Origin: Chamaelirium japonicum
Lineage: Eukaryota > Streptophyta > Magnoliopsida > Liliales > Melanthiaceae
Reading direction: 5' to 3'
Assembly (NCBI GenBank): GCA_947650365.1
Contig: OX393553.1
Span: 37,353,526-37,417,525, forward strand
Length of the DNA: 64,000 nucleotides
Shown: positions 20,661 through 31,643 of the stretch, in pieces
Position numbering within the stretch: position 1 is the stretch's first letter
Layout of the letters: every line of letters starts with the position of its first letter
Notes under the pieces: model-generated
What the model was told of the DNA's origin: nothing
Databases searched by the model: none
The model's input: only the letters and a program-made list of their open reading frames with translations
Translations under genes and position numbers: made by a program

Positions 20661-22526
20661 TCACTCCTAGGAACCCCAAAGGATTACAGCCATGACACCC
20701 TGGTCATTCTTGACCAACAAACTTACAAAATATGCCTACAATCGTCGTTTAAAGGGCCTCTTGCTTCTTTGTTGCTCCCTCGTGAAGCAAGATCACGCCA
20801 GGCCCTTCTTCCGCGGGCACTTTGCTGTGTTGGCCATGCTCGCTCTTCTACGTGGGCGTTGGGTTGAGGAATCTGACATCGGTTGTCACCTCAATCTTCT
20901 TTTTTTAGCTTCTTGTTGCAGCCTCAAGCTCCGCCTCTTCGTAATCATTTGGTTCGCATGGATTCCCACGACACCGATGGAGGAAGAAAACTTTACTAGC
21001 TCGTGATCCGAGAATGAGATTGCTTTCATATCTCGGTGCCAAACGCGTCCAAGGATGGCGTTGTACGAAGAGGTTGAGTCGACGACGATGAATTGTATCA
21101 TTTTGGTGACCGACCCTGCCATGACGTGAAGATTGATTTCTCCTAAGACCTTTGCTTGCTCCCCCGTGAAGCCGCATGACAAGGCGATGGTCGATTGCAG
21201 ACTGCCTTTCATCAGGACCAAGCTGTTGAAGGCTGAGACAAAAAGAATGTCTTGCATAGTAGATCTAGGCAGGCCTCCTTGAAATGCTTGATTTTCAAAG
21301 TTCTCCGGGTGTGGGGCGCTCCGGATGTCGCTTTCTATGCGAAGATTCGTCCATCCGCTCCATGGTGGCTTTGAGGACGGGAGCCCTTTGGTGAGAAGTT
21401 GTTTGTCTCCGGATTAACACCATTGTTGTCGCGGAGTTGGAGGGTCTCGTTGCTCATGACCTAAGGGCTTTTAAGCTTGTGGGTCGGGGGAGGGATACAT
21501 TCTTGAGAGGCACCATGGTGGGCGTTAGATTACGGTGGTAATTTTTCGAGAAGACTATGCCCACACATGGAGTCTCCTCCTTCCTTGGAAGTAGTTACTT
21601 GGAACTCCTCTTTTCTATCTCGGGCGGGTGAGTCGAGATGTGGGTGATGTCTCGAGAGCTTTCGACTTCGTAGAGTTTGTGCACCCGACAAACACCTCTT
21701 GGCTCGGATTTGAATCACAGGAAGATTTGAGGCACCTAAAATGGGTGCCCCCAGATTGTTCTTGTTCTTGAGGAGAGAGTGATTAGAAGAGGGATTAGAA
21801 GATAGAGAGAGAATAAGAATCATGGGAGTATAAGTAGGAAGATTCTTTCACTAGAATGACAATATGCTCTTACATCAAAGTGAATAAAGGATCAACCAAT
21901 TCCTTTGTGCCCTAAGCTCCCCTTTTATAGTGGAAGTTGGAAGAGGAAAGCCTTTCATTACACGACACATGTCTCTCCACGTGGTGTGTTCCCATTGCTT
22001 ACAAGGCCCGCGTATCTCACCTTGACTGTTGTTGCTTGCTGGTTGGTACTGGAGCTTGTTCCACAGATCTGTCTAGGTGTTGTCCCGTGAGTTCTTCAAA
22101 GTGTGTTTGTTTTTTCTTCGGATGAGGCTGCCACATGTCTCCTCCCACTTGGACTACAGGCTCTGCTGGGGAATCTTCTGTGTGGAGCATTCCGGTTCAC
22201 TAGCGTGTGGCGCTGTCGCCCACACTTTAATCTTCAAGCTGAGCTGACCTTTTGACTCATAGCTTGTTGGCGAGCAGAGGGCCGAGCTTTGGCCGTTGTC
22301 GGGGTGCTTTCCCTTCTTGTGCATCTTCTTGTCTGTTACTCCGGCGATTCGTGGATGATTATGGTTGGGCCTTGAGGGGTTCCGTCGTGCTTGCCTGCCT
22401 TTTTCGCCTTACTTCTTGGAGAGTCTTCACTTCTGGGAGCTTTGACTTGGTGCCAAGTGAGCGGGTTGATATTTTATGCATCCATACTACTAACCAACAA
22501 GGTCGGTCTCCCTACCTGCCAACTAG
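20661..22526 (-). mobile_element. Older retroelement relic, right part, with antisense Tat-like protease (fossil)
   Basis: Read on the minus strand, about 21260-20886 encodes a protease-like segment (FTGEQAKVLGEINLHV, STSSYNAILGR, ISFSDHELVKF) matching the Tat/Athila type also seen at 720-1080. Further right, about 21740-22500 may be a minus-strand LTR and leader. It contains CCACTATAAAAGGGG (minus strand, near 21925-21940), a good TATA box. The relic is broken and lacks most of pol. It was split first by the short LTR element and then bounded by the CRM insertion at 22527. Confidence 0.55.
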
Positions 22527-23457
22527 TGATGGGGACATCGAGCCTCGGCCCTGGCGAGTGTACCAGCGCAGGAGGCGACATCTGAACATGTGGTTCTAGC
22601 CATGTTGGCTATTGTTTTTTTTTCTATTCTGTTATTTGGTTGCGTACTTTTAGTCCCACCTCGATTAGTGGGCTTTTCCGTCTGTCGTTGTAAGCCTATT
22701 TATAGGCCTTTCATTTCTCTCTTCGGTATGCAATGAATAAAGAAATTTATGTTTTCCTCCACACTTGTGTTGAGCGAAATCAGGGCGAGGTGTGTGAAAC
22801 CCAAACCCAACCCCTAGGCGTGTGAAACCCTAGGTACAGATTAGGCGTGTGAAACCCTAGCCTGTAACCCTAATTTTCCCTTGTTTTCCCCTAGCCTAGC
22901 CTAGCCTGGACCTCTTCCTGTTTTTCCCTCACCCGACCGATCCTCCCCCTTTCCCCCTGGCTGCTGCTGCTGCCACCCGACCGGTCCCCCCCCTTTCCAC
23001 CTCCTCTCACCCGGCCAGCCCATCAGCTCGATCCCCCCCTCTCCCCTTGCTGCTGCTGCTGCCACCCGACCAACCCCTCCCGCTCCCCCCTTTCAGCCCT
23101 GCCGGCCCCAGCCCTCGCCCCTGCACCACCACCCGATCCCCCTACACCCCGCCTCCCTTCCCCTCTCTCCCTCTCTCGCGAACCTGACCCAACCCGACCT
23201 GTGCCCCGTCCCGACGCCACCCCTGACTGCAGCCGACCCCTTGCCCCGCCACTGCCATCCGACCCCCACCCCTCCCTTCTCCACCCGCACCCCTGCCGGT
23301 CCCGACCCTGCCGCCGACCCGACCGGCCGACTCCCAAACCCCGAACCAACCCCAAACCCCTTCCCCTCATCCGATCCAACCCAATCCCCTCCCCTTCCCC
23401 GCGCCGAGCCTAACCCCACCTCCCCAACCCCGATAGCCCGTACCTCGGCATGACGGC

Positions 23458-23784
23458 ATGGCCGACCCCGATGTTGATCACGGCTTGATCGACGACGAAG
23501 ACGGATTTCTTGACATCCGGTCTCCCTTTCTCGACTTCCGGTTTAACGCCGGCGAGAGCGTGAAGGCTTACGTGGATCGCATCACTTACCTTGTCGCCAA
23601 GGACGCGGAAGCACGGCTGGGCATCTCGGAGAACCATCAACGGTGGCATCCCGGCGCGCCCGTACATCCCAACGTGCTAGCCCTTCGGGCCCTCGCTCAA
23701 GCCTCGGCTCCACCCGAGGACACCGCATCGACTTCGACCCCGCCACCAGTGGAGATCCCTGAGGTACCCCACAATCCTCAGTAG
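23458..23784 (+). CDS. ORF inside the 5' LTR of the CRM element
   Basis: This is a 108-codon frame from ATG to TAG: acidic start (MADPDVDHGLIDDEDGF), a mixed middle (AYVDRITYLVAKDAEARLG) and a Pro/Thr-rich end. The copy in the 3' LTR is open and nearly identical, but both LTRs are made from one template, so this is not evidence of selection. It would lie in the leader of the full-length transcript, upstream of gag. The stop codon is immediately followed by GTGAGT. I do not recognise the protein. It may be captured host exon sequence or a chance frame in GC-rich DNA. Confidence 0.4.
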   Translation: MADPDVDHGLIDDEDGFLDIRSPFLDFRFNAGESVKAYVDRITYLVAKDAEARLGISENHQRWHPGAPVHPNVLALRALAQASAPPEDTASTSTPPPVEIPEVPHNPQ

Positions 23785-23980
23785 GTGAGTCCTTTTTCTT
23801 TCTCCGGTCGACATCGGAGGGTAATACCAACAATCAACTCTCCTATATTTTATCTATGCAAACTGCTGCCCCTTTGAATGGTGAGTTGTGAGCTTCTGAG
23901 TACCCTGTCTGTTATTAGCCCTGATATTGCATCTGGAATCCTGCTGATATAACTTGGTGTTTGTTGTTCGGTTAATTTAG
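23785..23980 (+). other. Candidate leader intron within the 5' LTR
   Basis: CAGTAG|GTGAGTCC is a near-perfect plant donor. GTTCGGTTAATTTAG|ATT about 196 bp downstream is a good acceptor after a T-rich tract. The enclosed sequence is AT-rich compared with the GC-rich sequence before it. The 3' LTR has the same pair (30252-30447). Splicing is inferred only from the signals. Confidence 0.4.
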
Positions 23981-24137
23981 ATTGGGAAACCTGCTTACAT
24001 GCCTGTTACGCTTTGCTAAAGCCATTAATCATATTACTTGTTTAAATCAATTTCCTGTTTCAACTCGGAGCAACAAGCGACCCCGTCGCGGCTCAACGAG
24101 TCTTTGAATTCCCTGTCGCACACACTGTTCCACATCA

Positions 24138-24156
24138 TTTTGGTATCAGAGCATGG
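24138..24156 (+). promoter_or_regulatory. Primer-binding site of the CRM element (initiator Met tRNA)
   Basis: TGGTATCAGAGCATGG starts at 24141, three bases after the LTR end. It is complementary to the 3' end of plant initiator methionine tRNA. Confidence 0.93.
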
Positions 24157-24293
24157 TTAGAGCTAGGTCATTTACATTCTGTACCTGATCCTGCAACTTG
24201 CATTCATCTTAGTTCTGGTGCATTAAGTTTCGAAAAAAAAAAAAAAAAAAAAGTAATAAAAATCATTAGCATCATTTTGAGAGTTGTCATTGC

Positions 24294-27200
24294 ATGCCAA
24301 CCCGAAGGGGTAGGCCATATCTATTAGGAGAGTCTAGCGAGTCGGACAACTACAGTATGGATCCCGAGGCCCTGACTAGAGCACTTGCCGAGTTGACCCA
24401 AGGCATAACCGCTATGAACCAAAACCTCGCCGCGTATCAGCGCGACACCAATGCCCGGTTAGACCGGATGGAACAAGCGCGGACCGATCCGCATGTTGAA
24501 ATTCCGAATCCCCCTCAAGGGTACCCGGCCAACTGGCAGAACAATCAGGACCCCGATGATCAGTACCTTCGGAGTATCCGATTAGAGGTACCGTCCTTTG
24601 ATGGTAGACACGATCCCCAGTTCTTCCTAGATTGGCTCCAGTCCATGGATCGTTATTTCACGTGGTATCCTTTAACTGAGGTTAGGAAAGTCCGCTTCGC
24701 AGCCATGAAGCTCAGCGGACCCGCGAGCCAGTATTGGACCAATGTGGAAGCGTTAAGAGTTGCGCGAACCCAGGACCCGATTGATACTTGGGTCGCCATG
24801 AAAAATGAGCTGAAGGGTAAGTATGTGCCACCGTCGTATCAGGCACGACTGTTAGACCAATGGCACCAGTTTACCCAAGGTAGCAAATCGGCGAAAGACT
24901 ACGTTGCCAAATTTGATGAGTTCCTCACTCGTTGCAACGTCCTTGGGACCGAGACGCCTGTCCAAGTCCTTTCTCGTTTCCGGTCTGGCCTGATGGAAGA
25001 CCTAAGGAATGAGCTCCTTGCCAGAGATGTCACGGAATTGGAAAGAGCCTACGCTTTAGTACAAGACCTTGACGCCTCTAGGTCTAGTCACACCTACAGG
25101 CATTCTGACTCTAGGAGCTATCCCACAAAGCCCTCCCCTAGCAATTCCAATCGAACCTACCCCAACTCATCTCAAGCTAAACCCAACATTCCCAACAAGA
25201 ATTTTGAGAGGGACACCCGAGGAAAGAGTGTCGAGCGTGACTTTTCCAAAGTCAGCCCTCTTACAAAGTGTTACAAGTGTCAAGGGTATGGCCACGTGGC
25301 TGCCAACTGCCCCAGCCCTGTCAGAGTCAACATTGTCGATGGCAACCCCATTGAAGCAGTAGAGCCTGGAGAAGCAGAGTTCATCTACCAGGCAGAAGAA
25401 GAAGAAGATGGAGATTTTGATGATGATGATGACGGAGCCATTCTAAGTTGTCTTAGGCAGTTGTCATCCCCCACCGTGTCAGTTGTTAGGTGCGCGCTAT
25501 CCCAACCCAAGGATCAAGATGATTGGAGGCGCACCGCTATTTTCCACACGTTCACCAAGATAGGGGATAAAAACTGTAAGGTCATCATCGACAGTGGCAG
25601 TTGCATCAATGCCGTGTCGTCTGCTGTCATCGCCAAAACTGGCCTCAAGGCCGTCCCCCACCCTCGTCCCTATCAAGTGTCTTGGATCAACTCCACTGCC
25701 ATGGAGGTCAAGCAGAGATGCCTAGTGCCCATCAATTTCAACATCTACCAAGACAAGATCTGGTGTGATGTCCTGACCATGGATGTGGGCCAAGTCATCT
25801 TGGGAAGACCTTGGCTTTTCGATAACGACGTTCTCATTTATGGGCGCTCGAACATGTGTCTGTTTGAACATGAGGGCAAGAAAGTTAAGTTGATTCCCTC
25901 TCCACCCAAGAGTACCCAAGCCGAGCAAAAGGCTGCCCCCGCAAAGAAAGCCAAGAGCGTTAGTTTTGTCAGTGCCAAAGAGCTGAGTCACGAGGTAGAA
26001 CAGGGAGCTCCTATCATCATCCTCGTAGCTAGAGAAACCCCTAAGGACTCCAGCCAGTCGATCCCTCCAGAAGTCACCCCCGTGCTTAGGGAGTTTGCTG
26101 ACGTTTTCCCTGAAGATCTCCCTGACCAACTGCCCCCGATGCGCGACATACAGCATGCCATTGACTTAGTCCCTGGGGCAAGTCTTCCCAACCTGCCGCA
26201 CTATCGAATGAACCCTACTGAACATGCGGAGTTGAAGAGGCAGGTTGACGAACTCCTACAAAAGGGTTTTATCAAGGAGAGTATGAGTCCGTGTGCGGTC
26301 CCCGCCCTTCTGACGCCTAAGAAAGACGGATCATGGCGTATGTGTGTCGATAGTCGCGCCATTAACAAAATAACAGTCAAGTATCGTTTCCCTATCCCGC
26401 GGCTGGACGATATGCTGGACATGATGTCCGGAGCTACCATCTTCTCCAAGATCGACCTGAAGAGTGGCTACCACCAAATTCGCATCCGTCCTGGCGACGA
26501 GTGGAAGACGGCGTTCAAGACTAAGGATGGACTATATGAGTGGATGGTCATGCCCTTTGGGCTGACTAACGCCCCGAGTACCTTTATGAGAGTAATGACG
26601 CAAGTACTCCGGCCATTTATGGGTAAATTCCTGGTGGTGTACTTTGACGACATACTCATTTATAGTCAATCTCGGGCGCAACATTTAGACCACCTGCGTC
26701 AAGTCTGTGCCGTATTAAGGAAAGAAGAGCTGTATGCGAATCCGAAGAAGTGCACATTTCTCACAACTCAAGTCCAATTCTTAGGATTTGTGGTTTCTAT
26801 CGAGGGAGTCTCTGCGGACCCCGAAAAGGTCAAAGCCATTGAAGAGTGGCCTGAGGCCAAGACTATTCGTGATGTCAGAAGCTTCCATGGGCTAGCCACC
26901 TTTTATCGTCGGTTCATTAAGGGGTTCAGCACCATCATGGCCCCAGTGACTGACTGTCTGAAGAAGGGTGAGTTCACTTGGTCTAATGCCGCCACGAGAG
27001 CTTTTGTCGAAATCAAGAAAAGGATGGTTGAGGCCCCTGTCATGCGTCTTCCTGATTTTTCTAAGGTTTTTGAAGTGGCTTGCGACGCGTCTGGGCTCGG
27101 GATAGGTGGAGTCCTTTCCCAGGAAGGCCACCCGGTTGCCTATTTTAGCGAGAAGCTAAATGACACGCGACAGAGGTACTCCACCTATGATAAGGAGTTC

Positions 27201-29060
27201 TATGCGGTGATCCAATCTCTTCGCCATTGGCGACATTACCTCTTGCCGCAAGAGTTCGTTATTTTCTCTGATCACGAGGCCCTCCGTTATATTTACTCCC
27301 AGAAGAGACTAAATGCGCGACATGGTCGATGGGTCGAGTTCCTCCAGGACTACACTTTTAGTCTGCGCCACAAAGCGGGAGTTGAGAATAAAGCTGCTGA
27401 TGCGCTCAGCCGTCGTGTGTTCATCCTATCCAAATTAACCACGGCAGTTGAAGGATTTGCTAGGATAAAAGCCGAGTATGAGTCATGTCCCGACTTTAGC
27501 GAAACCTATGCATTATTGAAGGACGGGACCCTGTCCGAAGTTGATGGCTATCTCATGCATGATGGATATCTGTTCCGGGGACGAAAGTTGTGCATCCCAC
27601 GAACATCCTTACGTGAGTTTCTCGTGTGGGAGTTGCACGCTGGAGGTCTTGCCGGACATTTCGGAAATGAGAAAACAATTGAGGCCGTCGAGTACCGGTT
27701 CTATTGGCCGAGCCTGAAGCGCGATGTTGCTCGGCATGTTGGTAGATGTCACACCTGTCAGCTAGCCAAACAACACAAGCAGAACACTGGCCTTTATACG
27801 CCTTTACCGGTCCCAAATTGCCCCTGGCAAGATATCAGCATGGACTTCGTACTGGGCCTTCCAAAGACTCTAAGGAAACACGACTCGATTCTGGTCGTCG
27901 TGGATCGGTTCTCCAAAATGGCCCATTTCTTGCCCTGCTCCAAAACAGCTGATGCTTCGAGGGTTGCGAAAATCTTCTTTGACGGTATCGTCAGGTTGCA
28001 CGGTCTGCCCAAGACCATTGTTTCTGACAGAGATGTCAAGTTCACCAGTTTTTTCTGGAAAACCCTGTGGCACAAGTTGGGCACTAAGCTCCAGTTTTCT
28101 ACCGCTTTCCACCCACAAACTGATGGCCAAACTGAGGTAGTGAATCGAAGTCTGGGAAACCTTTTGCGCACCTTGGTAGGTGAGCATGTTGAGACTTGGG
28201 ATCTAAAATTGTCCATCGCTGAATTTGCCTACAATGCATCTGTTAATAGGACCACTGGTCTGAGTCCCCATGAAATTGTGCATGGTTTTAAACCTAGGCA
28301 GCCTATAGATCTCATCCCCATGGCTAACCATCATCAAGTTTCTGAGTCAGCATCCGCATTTGCATCGCATATCCATGAACTACACAGGGAAATCAAAGAT
28401 AAAATTGAGCAGAGCAATGCTACCTATAAGCTGCGAGCTGATCTCAGGAGAAGATTTAAAACATTTAATGTGGGTGATTATGTAATGGTCCGGATCCGTC
28501 CGGAACGGTTTCCCTCGGGAACTGTTAAAAAGTTGCATGCACGCAGTGCGGGCCCTTTCCAAATTTTAAAGAAGCTGAATGACAATGCCTATGTTGTAGA
28601 TCTCCCTGGAGATTTCGGCATCAGTTCCACATTCAATATCGAGGACTTAGTGGCCTACAAGGGACCTGATTTTAACCCTAATAATCCCCTCATAGATGAG
28701 CCTTCCCAAGACCCATTTTCTGAGAGTCCCTCCCTACCCCCACTTCCAGAAATTCCCCCACATTATGCAGCAGGGAAAATAGATAAAATTGTGGATGATG
28801 AGATTGTGTCCGGTAAGGACGGTGGCACCCGACGGTATCTGATCCGTTGGAAGGGAAGACCCGCCTCTGATGACACCTGGGTTGACCGCAGCGACCTTCA
28901 GCAGTTGGATCCTGACGCCTTGGAGCAGTACGAGAGTTTTGCAGATCCTCACTCGACGGAGTCGAGCTCTCTCCCACCTGGGGAGAATGATGGGGACATC
29001 GAGCCTCGGCCCTGGCGAGTGTACCAGCGCAGGAGGCGACATCTGAACATGTGGTTCTAG
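24294..29060 (+). mobile_element. gag-pol frame of the CRM element (1588 codons)
   Basis: One uninterrupted frame encodes the whole polyprotein. Parts by residue: gag capsid-like region 1-300 (PSFDGRHDPQFFLDWLQ, then YWTNVEAL), one CCHC zinc knuckle near 326 (CYKCQGYGHVAANC), aspartic protease near 430 (IIDSGS, then ILGRPWLF), RT about 600-800 (YFDDILIY near 783), RNase H near 925-1050 (CDASGLGIGGVL), integrase zinc-binding domain near 1115-1160, catalytic core about 1180-1290, the GPF-type C-terminal domain (ARSAGPFQILKKLNDNAYVV) and a chromodomain about 1490-1540 (YLIRWKGRPASDDTWVDRSDL). The last 24 codons are read from the 3' LTR. The chromodomain is thought to steer integration to particular chromatin. 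This start is the first Met after the primer-binding site. Confidence 0.93.
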
Positions 29061-30604
29061 CCATGTTGGCTATTGTTTTTTTTCTATTCTGTTATTTGGT
29101 TGCGTACTTTTAGTCCCACCTCGATTAGTGGGCTTTTCCGTCTGTCGTTGTAAGCCTATTTATAGGCCTTTCATTTCTCTCTTCGGTATGCAATGAATAA
29201 AGAAATTTATGTTTTCCTCCACACTTGTGTTGAGCGAAATCAGGGCGAGGTGTGTGAAACCCAAACCCAACCCCTAGGCGTGTGAAACCCTAGGTACAGA
29301 TTAGGCGTGTGAAACCCTAGCCTGTAACCCTAATTTTCCCTTGTTTTCCCCTAGCCTAGCCTAGCCGTCCCTCTTCCTGTTTTTCCCTCACCCGACCGAT
29401 CCTCCGCCTTTCCCCCTGGCGGCTGCTGCTGCTGCTGCTGCCACCCGACCGGTCCCCCCCCTTTCCCCCTCCTTTCACCCGGCCAGCCCATCAGCCCGAT
29501 CCCCCCCTCTCCCCTTGCTGCTGCTGCTGCCACCCGACCAACCCCTCCCGCTCCCCCCTTTCAGCCCTGCCGGCCCCAGCCCTCGCCCCTGCACCACCAC
29601 CCGATCCCCCTACACCCCGCCTCCCTTCCCCTCTCTCCCTCTCTCGCGAACCTGACCCAACCCGACCTGTGCCCCGTCCCGACGCCACCCCTGACTGCAG
29701 CCGACCCCTTGCCCCGCCACTGCCATCCGACCCCCACCCCTCCCTTCTCCACCCGCACCCCTACCGGTCCCGACCCTGCCGCCGACCCGACCGCCGACTC
29801 CCAAACCCCGAACCAACCCCAAACCCCTTCCCCTCATCCGATCCAACCCAATCCCCTCCCCTTCCCCGCGCCGAGCCTAACCCCACCTCCCCAACCCCGA
29901 TAGCCCGTACCTCGGCATGACGGCATGGCCGATCCCGATGTTGATCACGGCTTGATCGACGACGAAGACGGATTTCTTGACATCCGGTCTCCCTTTCTCG
30001 ACTTCCGGTTTAACGCCGGCGAGAGCGTGAAGGCTTACGTGGATCGCATCACTTACCTTGTCGCCAAGGACGCGGAAGCACGGCTGGGCATCTCGGAGAA
30101 CCATCAACGGTGGCATCCCGGCGCGCCCGTACATCCCAACGTGCTAGCCCTTCGGGCCCTCGCTCAAGCCCCGGCTCCACCCGAGGACACCGCATCGACT
30201 TCGACCCCGCCACCAGTGGAGATCCCTGAGGTACCCCACAATCCTCAGTAGGTGAGTCCTTTTTCTTTCTCCGGTCGACATCGGAGGGTAATACCAACAA
30301 TCAACTCTCCTATATTTTATCTATGCAAACTGCTGCCCCTTTGAATGGTGAGTTGTGAGCTTCTGAGTACCCTGTCTGTTATTAGCCCTGATATTGCATC
30401 TGGAATCCTGCTGATATAACTTGGTGTTTGTTGTTCGGTTAATTTAGATTGGGTAACCTGCTTACATGCCTGTTACGCTTTGCTAAAGCCATTAATCATA
30501 TTACTTGTTTAAATCAATTTCCTGTTTCAACTCGGAGCAACAAGCGACCCCGTCGCGGCTCAACGAGTCTTTGAATTCCCTGTCGCACACACTGTTCCAC
30601 ATCA
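28988..30604 (+). repeat. 3' LTR of the CRM element
   Basis: The 1617-bp partner of the 5' LTR, slightly longer because of extra CTG triplets. It contains the end of the gag-pol frame (to 29060), the second copy of the LTR ORF (29925-30251) and the second donor/acceptor pair (30252-30447). ACTAG follows at 30605. Confidence 0.95.
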
Positions 30605-31337
30605 ACTAGCCCCTTGGTTTCTTGATAGACTTAGTTTTCAACACCAATCTTAAAGACTTGATATCAAGTTGACAACCAGTTGAAAAATTCTTGTCGATCT
30701 TTTGTCCAACCTTTTAAAATAGGATTATGTTTTATATCGATCCCATCTTGATGGTAAGACTTGGGTGGTGGTGATGATGACTGCAAAGTCTTCTTACCAC
30801 CCTCAGAGAATATATAGCCTTGATCCACAAGTGCTCATGCACATCATATGAAAGCTATCAAATCATGTCTCATGGGAGAATTCTCCTGGAAAGATTCTGT
30901 AAATATTAATATTTGGATCCCTACAAAAGCTTTGTTTGTACGTGGTGTCAAGTATCTACCAAGTCAAAATATATGCAGTGTAAGTATTTTAATTGTTCTG
31001 CATAGTTGGTACTTGGTAGTTGATACTATTCGTCAATGTGATATATATCTCCTTTGGCCCATTAAAGATGTACAAGTTTTACAGATCATTTCATGTATAT
31101 GTAGGTAGTTATTACAGTGCTTTGCTTATACATTTACTTTTGTTTGTTCTGTGAAGTTTGTACATCGCTGTTAACTCCATAATTTGTTGTAGTAATTTAG
31201 ATACAAGGAGTGTAATTGTATGTTTTGTTTTAAGGTTCTTACTTCATTCATATCACCCAAATGATATATTCCCGCAGAAATCAAGGAGTCTCAAAGAAAA
31301 AATGTGTTGGTGAGATTATTTTTATATGACCCATAGG
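30605..31337 (+). other. Sequence before the host coding start, intron or 5' UTR
   Basis: AT-rich and intron-like. The last bases before the ATG read CCATAG|GATGG, a possible splice acceptor, so the coding exon may begin just before its ATG. No other feature is seen. Confidence 0.4.
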
Positions 31338-31643
31338 ATGGCAGCTGGTCAACAGAAGAAGCGATTAGCAAATTCTCATCTACATGAACAGCGTAAAGGA
31401 AAGAAGAAAAAAAAGCTGGATTCATCTGATTTTGTGTTGAATTTGAAACCTCATATATATCTGGAGTGGGATGCCAGTCAAAAAATAGCTTTGGCAAAGA
31501 GGGAACAAATTGCGATAACATGGACGGACATGGCTCCCTTTGTTGCTTCTGTTCCTGGATTTTCTTCAGGTTTAGCTGATGTCCTTTCTGTTCCTGAAGA
31601 TATTTTTAGTGTGGGAAATCTGATGGAGGTGCTTTCGTATGAG
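31338..31643 (+). CDS. NFRKB-like gene, coding exon 1
   Basis: 102 codons from the ATG to SYE, then donor GTAGCC, ending in phase 0. It holds the basic N-terminus and the start of the DEUBAD region. Confidence 0.88.

Larger units (their letters stand above)
22527..24137 (+). repeat. 5' LTR of the CRM element
   Basis: The 1611-bp LTR runs TG to CA. A candidate TATA-like TATTTATAG lies at about 22698-22706, shortly before CTCTTCGGTATGCAATG. A long C-rich tract follows, with repeated AGGCGTGTGAAACCCTAG units (about 22815-22860) and CTGCTGCTG runs. Then comes an ORF (23458-23784), a strong splice donor and an AT-rich 3' part. Confidence 0.95.
22527..30604 (+). mobile_element. CRM-clade chromovirus (Ty3/gypsy), looks whole, TSD ACTAG
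   Basis: This is a complete LTR retrotransposon of 8078 bp: 5' LTR 22527-24137, primer-binding site at 24141, a single gag-pol frame, a purine tract CTGGGGAGAA and 3' LTR 28988-30604. Both LTRs start TGATGGGGAC and end TTCCACATCA. The 5-bp duplication ACTAG flanks the element exactly (22522-22526 and 30605-30609). By eye the LTRs differ at about a dozen bases plus a few short indels (under 1%), so it is young, probably a few hundred thousand years. RT and integrase motifs match the CRM group. A classical chromodomain is present, suggesting a non-group-A CRM. It looks whole, with no break seen in the coding frame. Confidence 0.96.

Noticed and set aside
22252-22599. ORF crossing the left border of the CRM element
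   Set aside because: It joins flanking relic sequence to LTR sequence across an insertion point, so it cannot be an ancestral gene.
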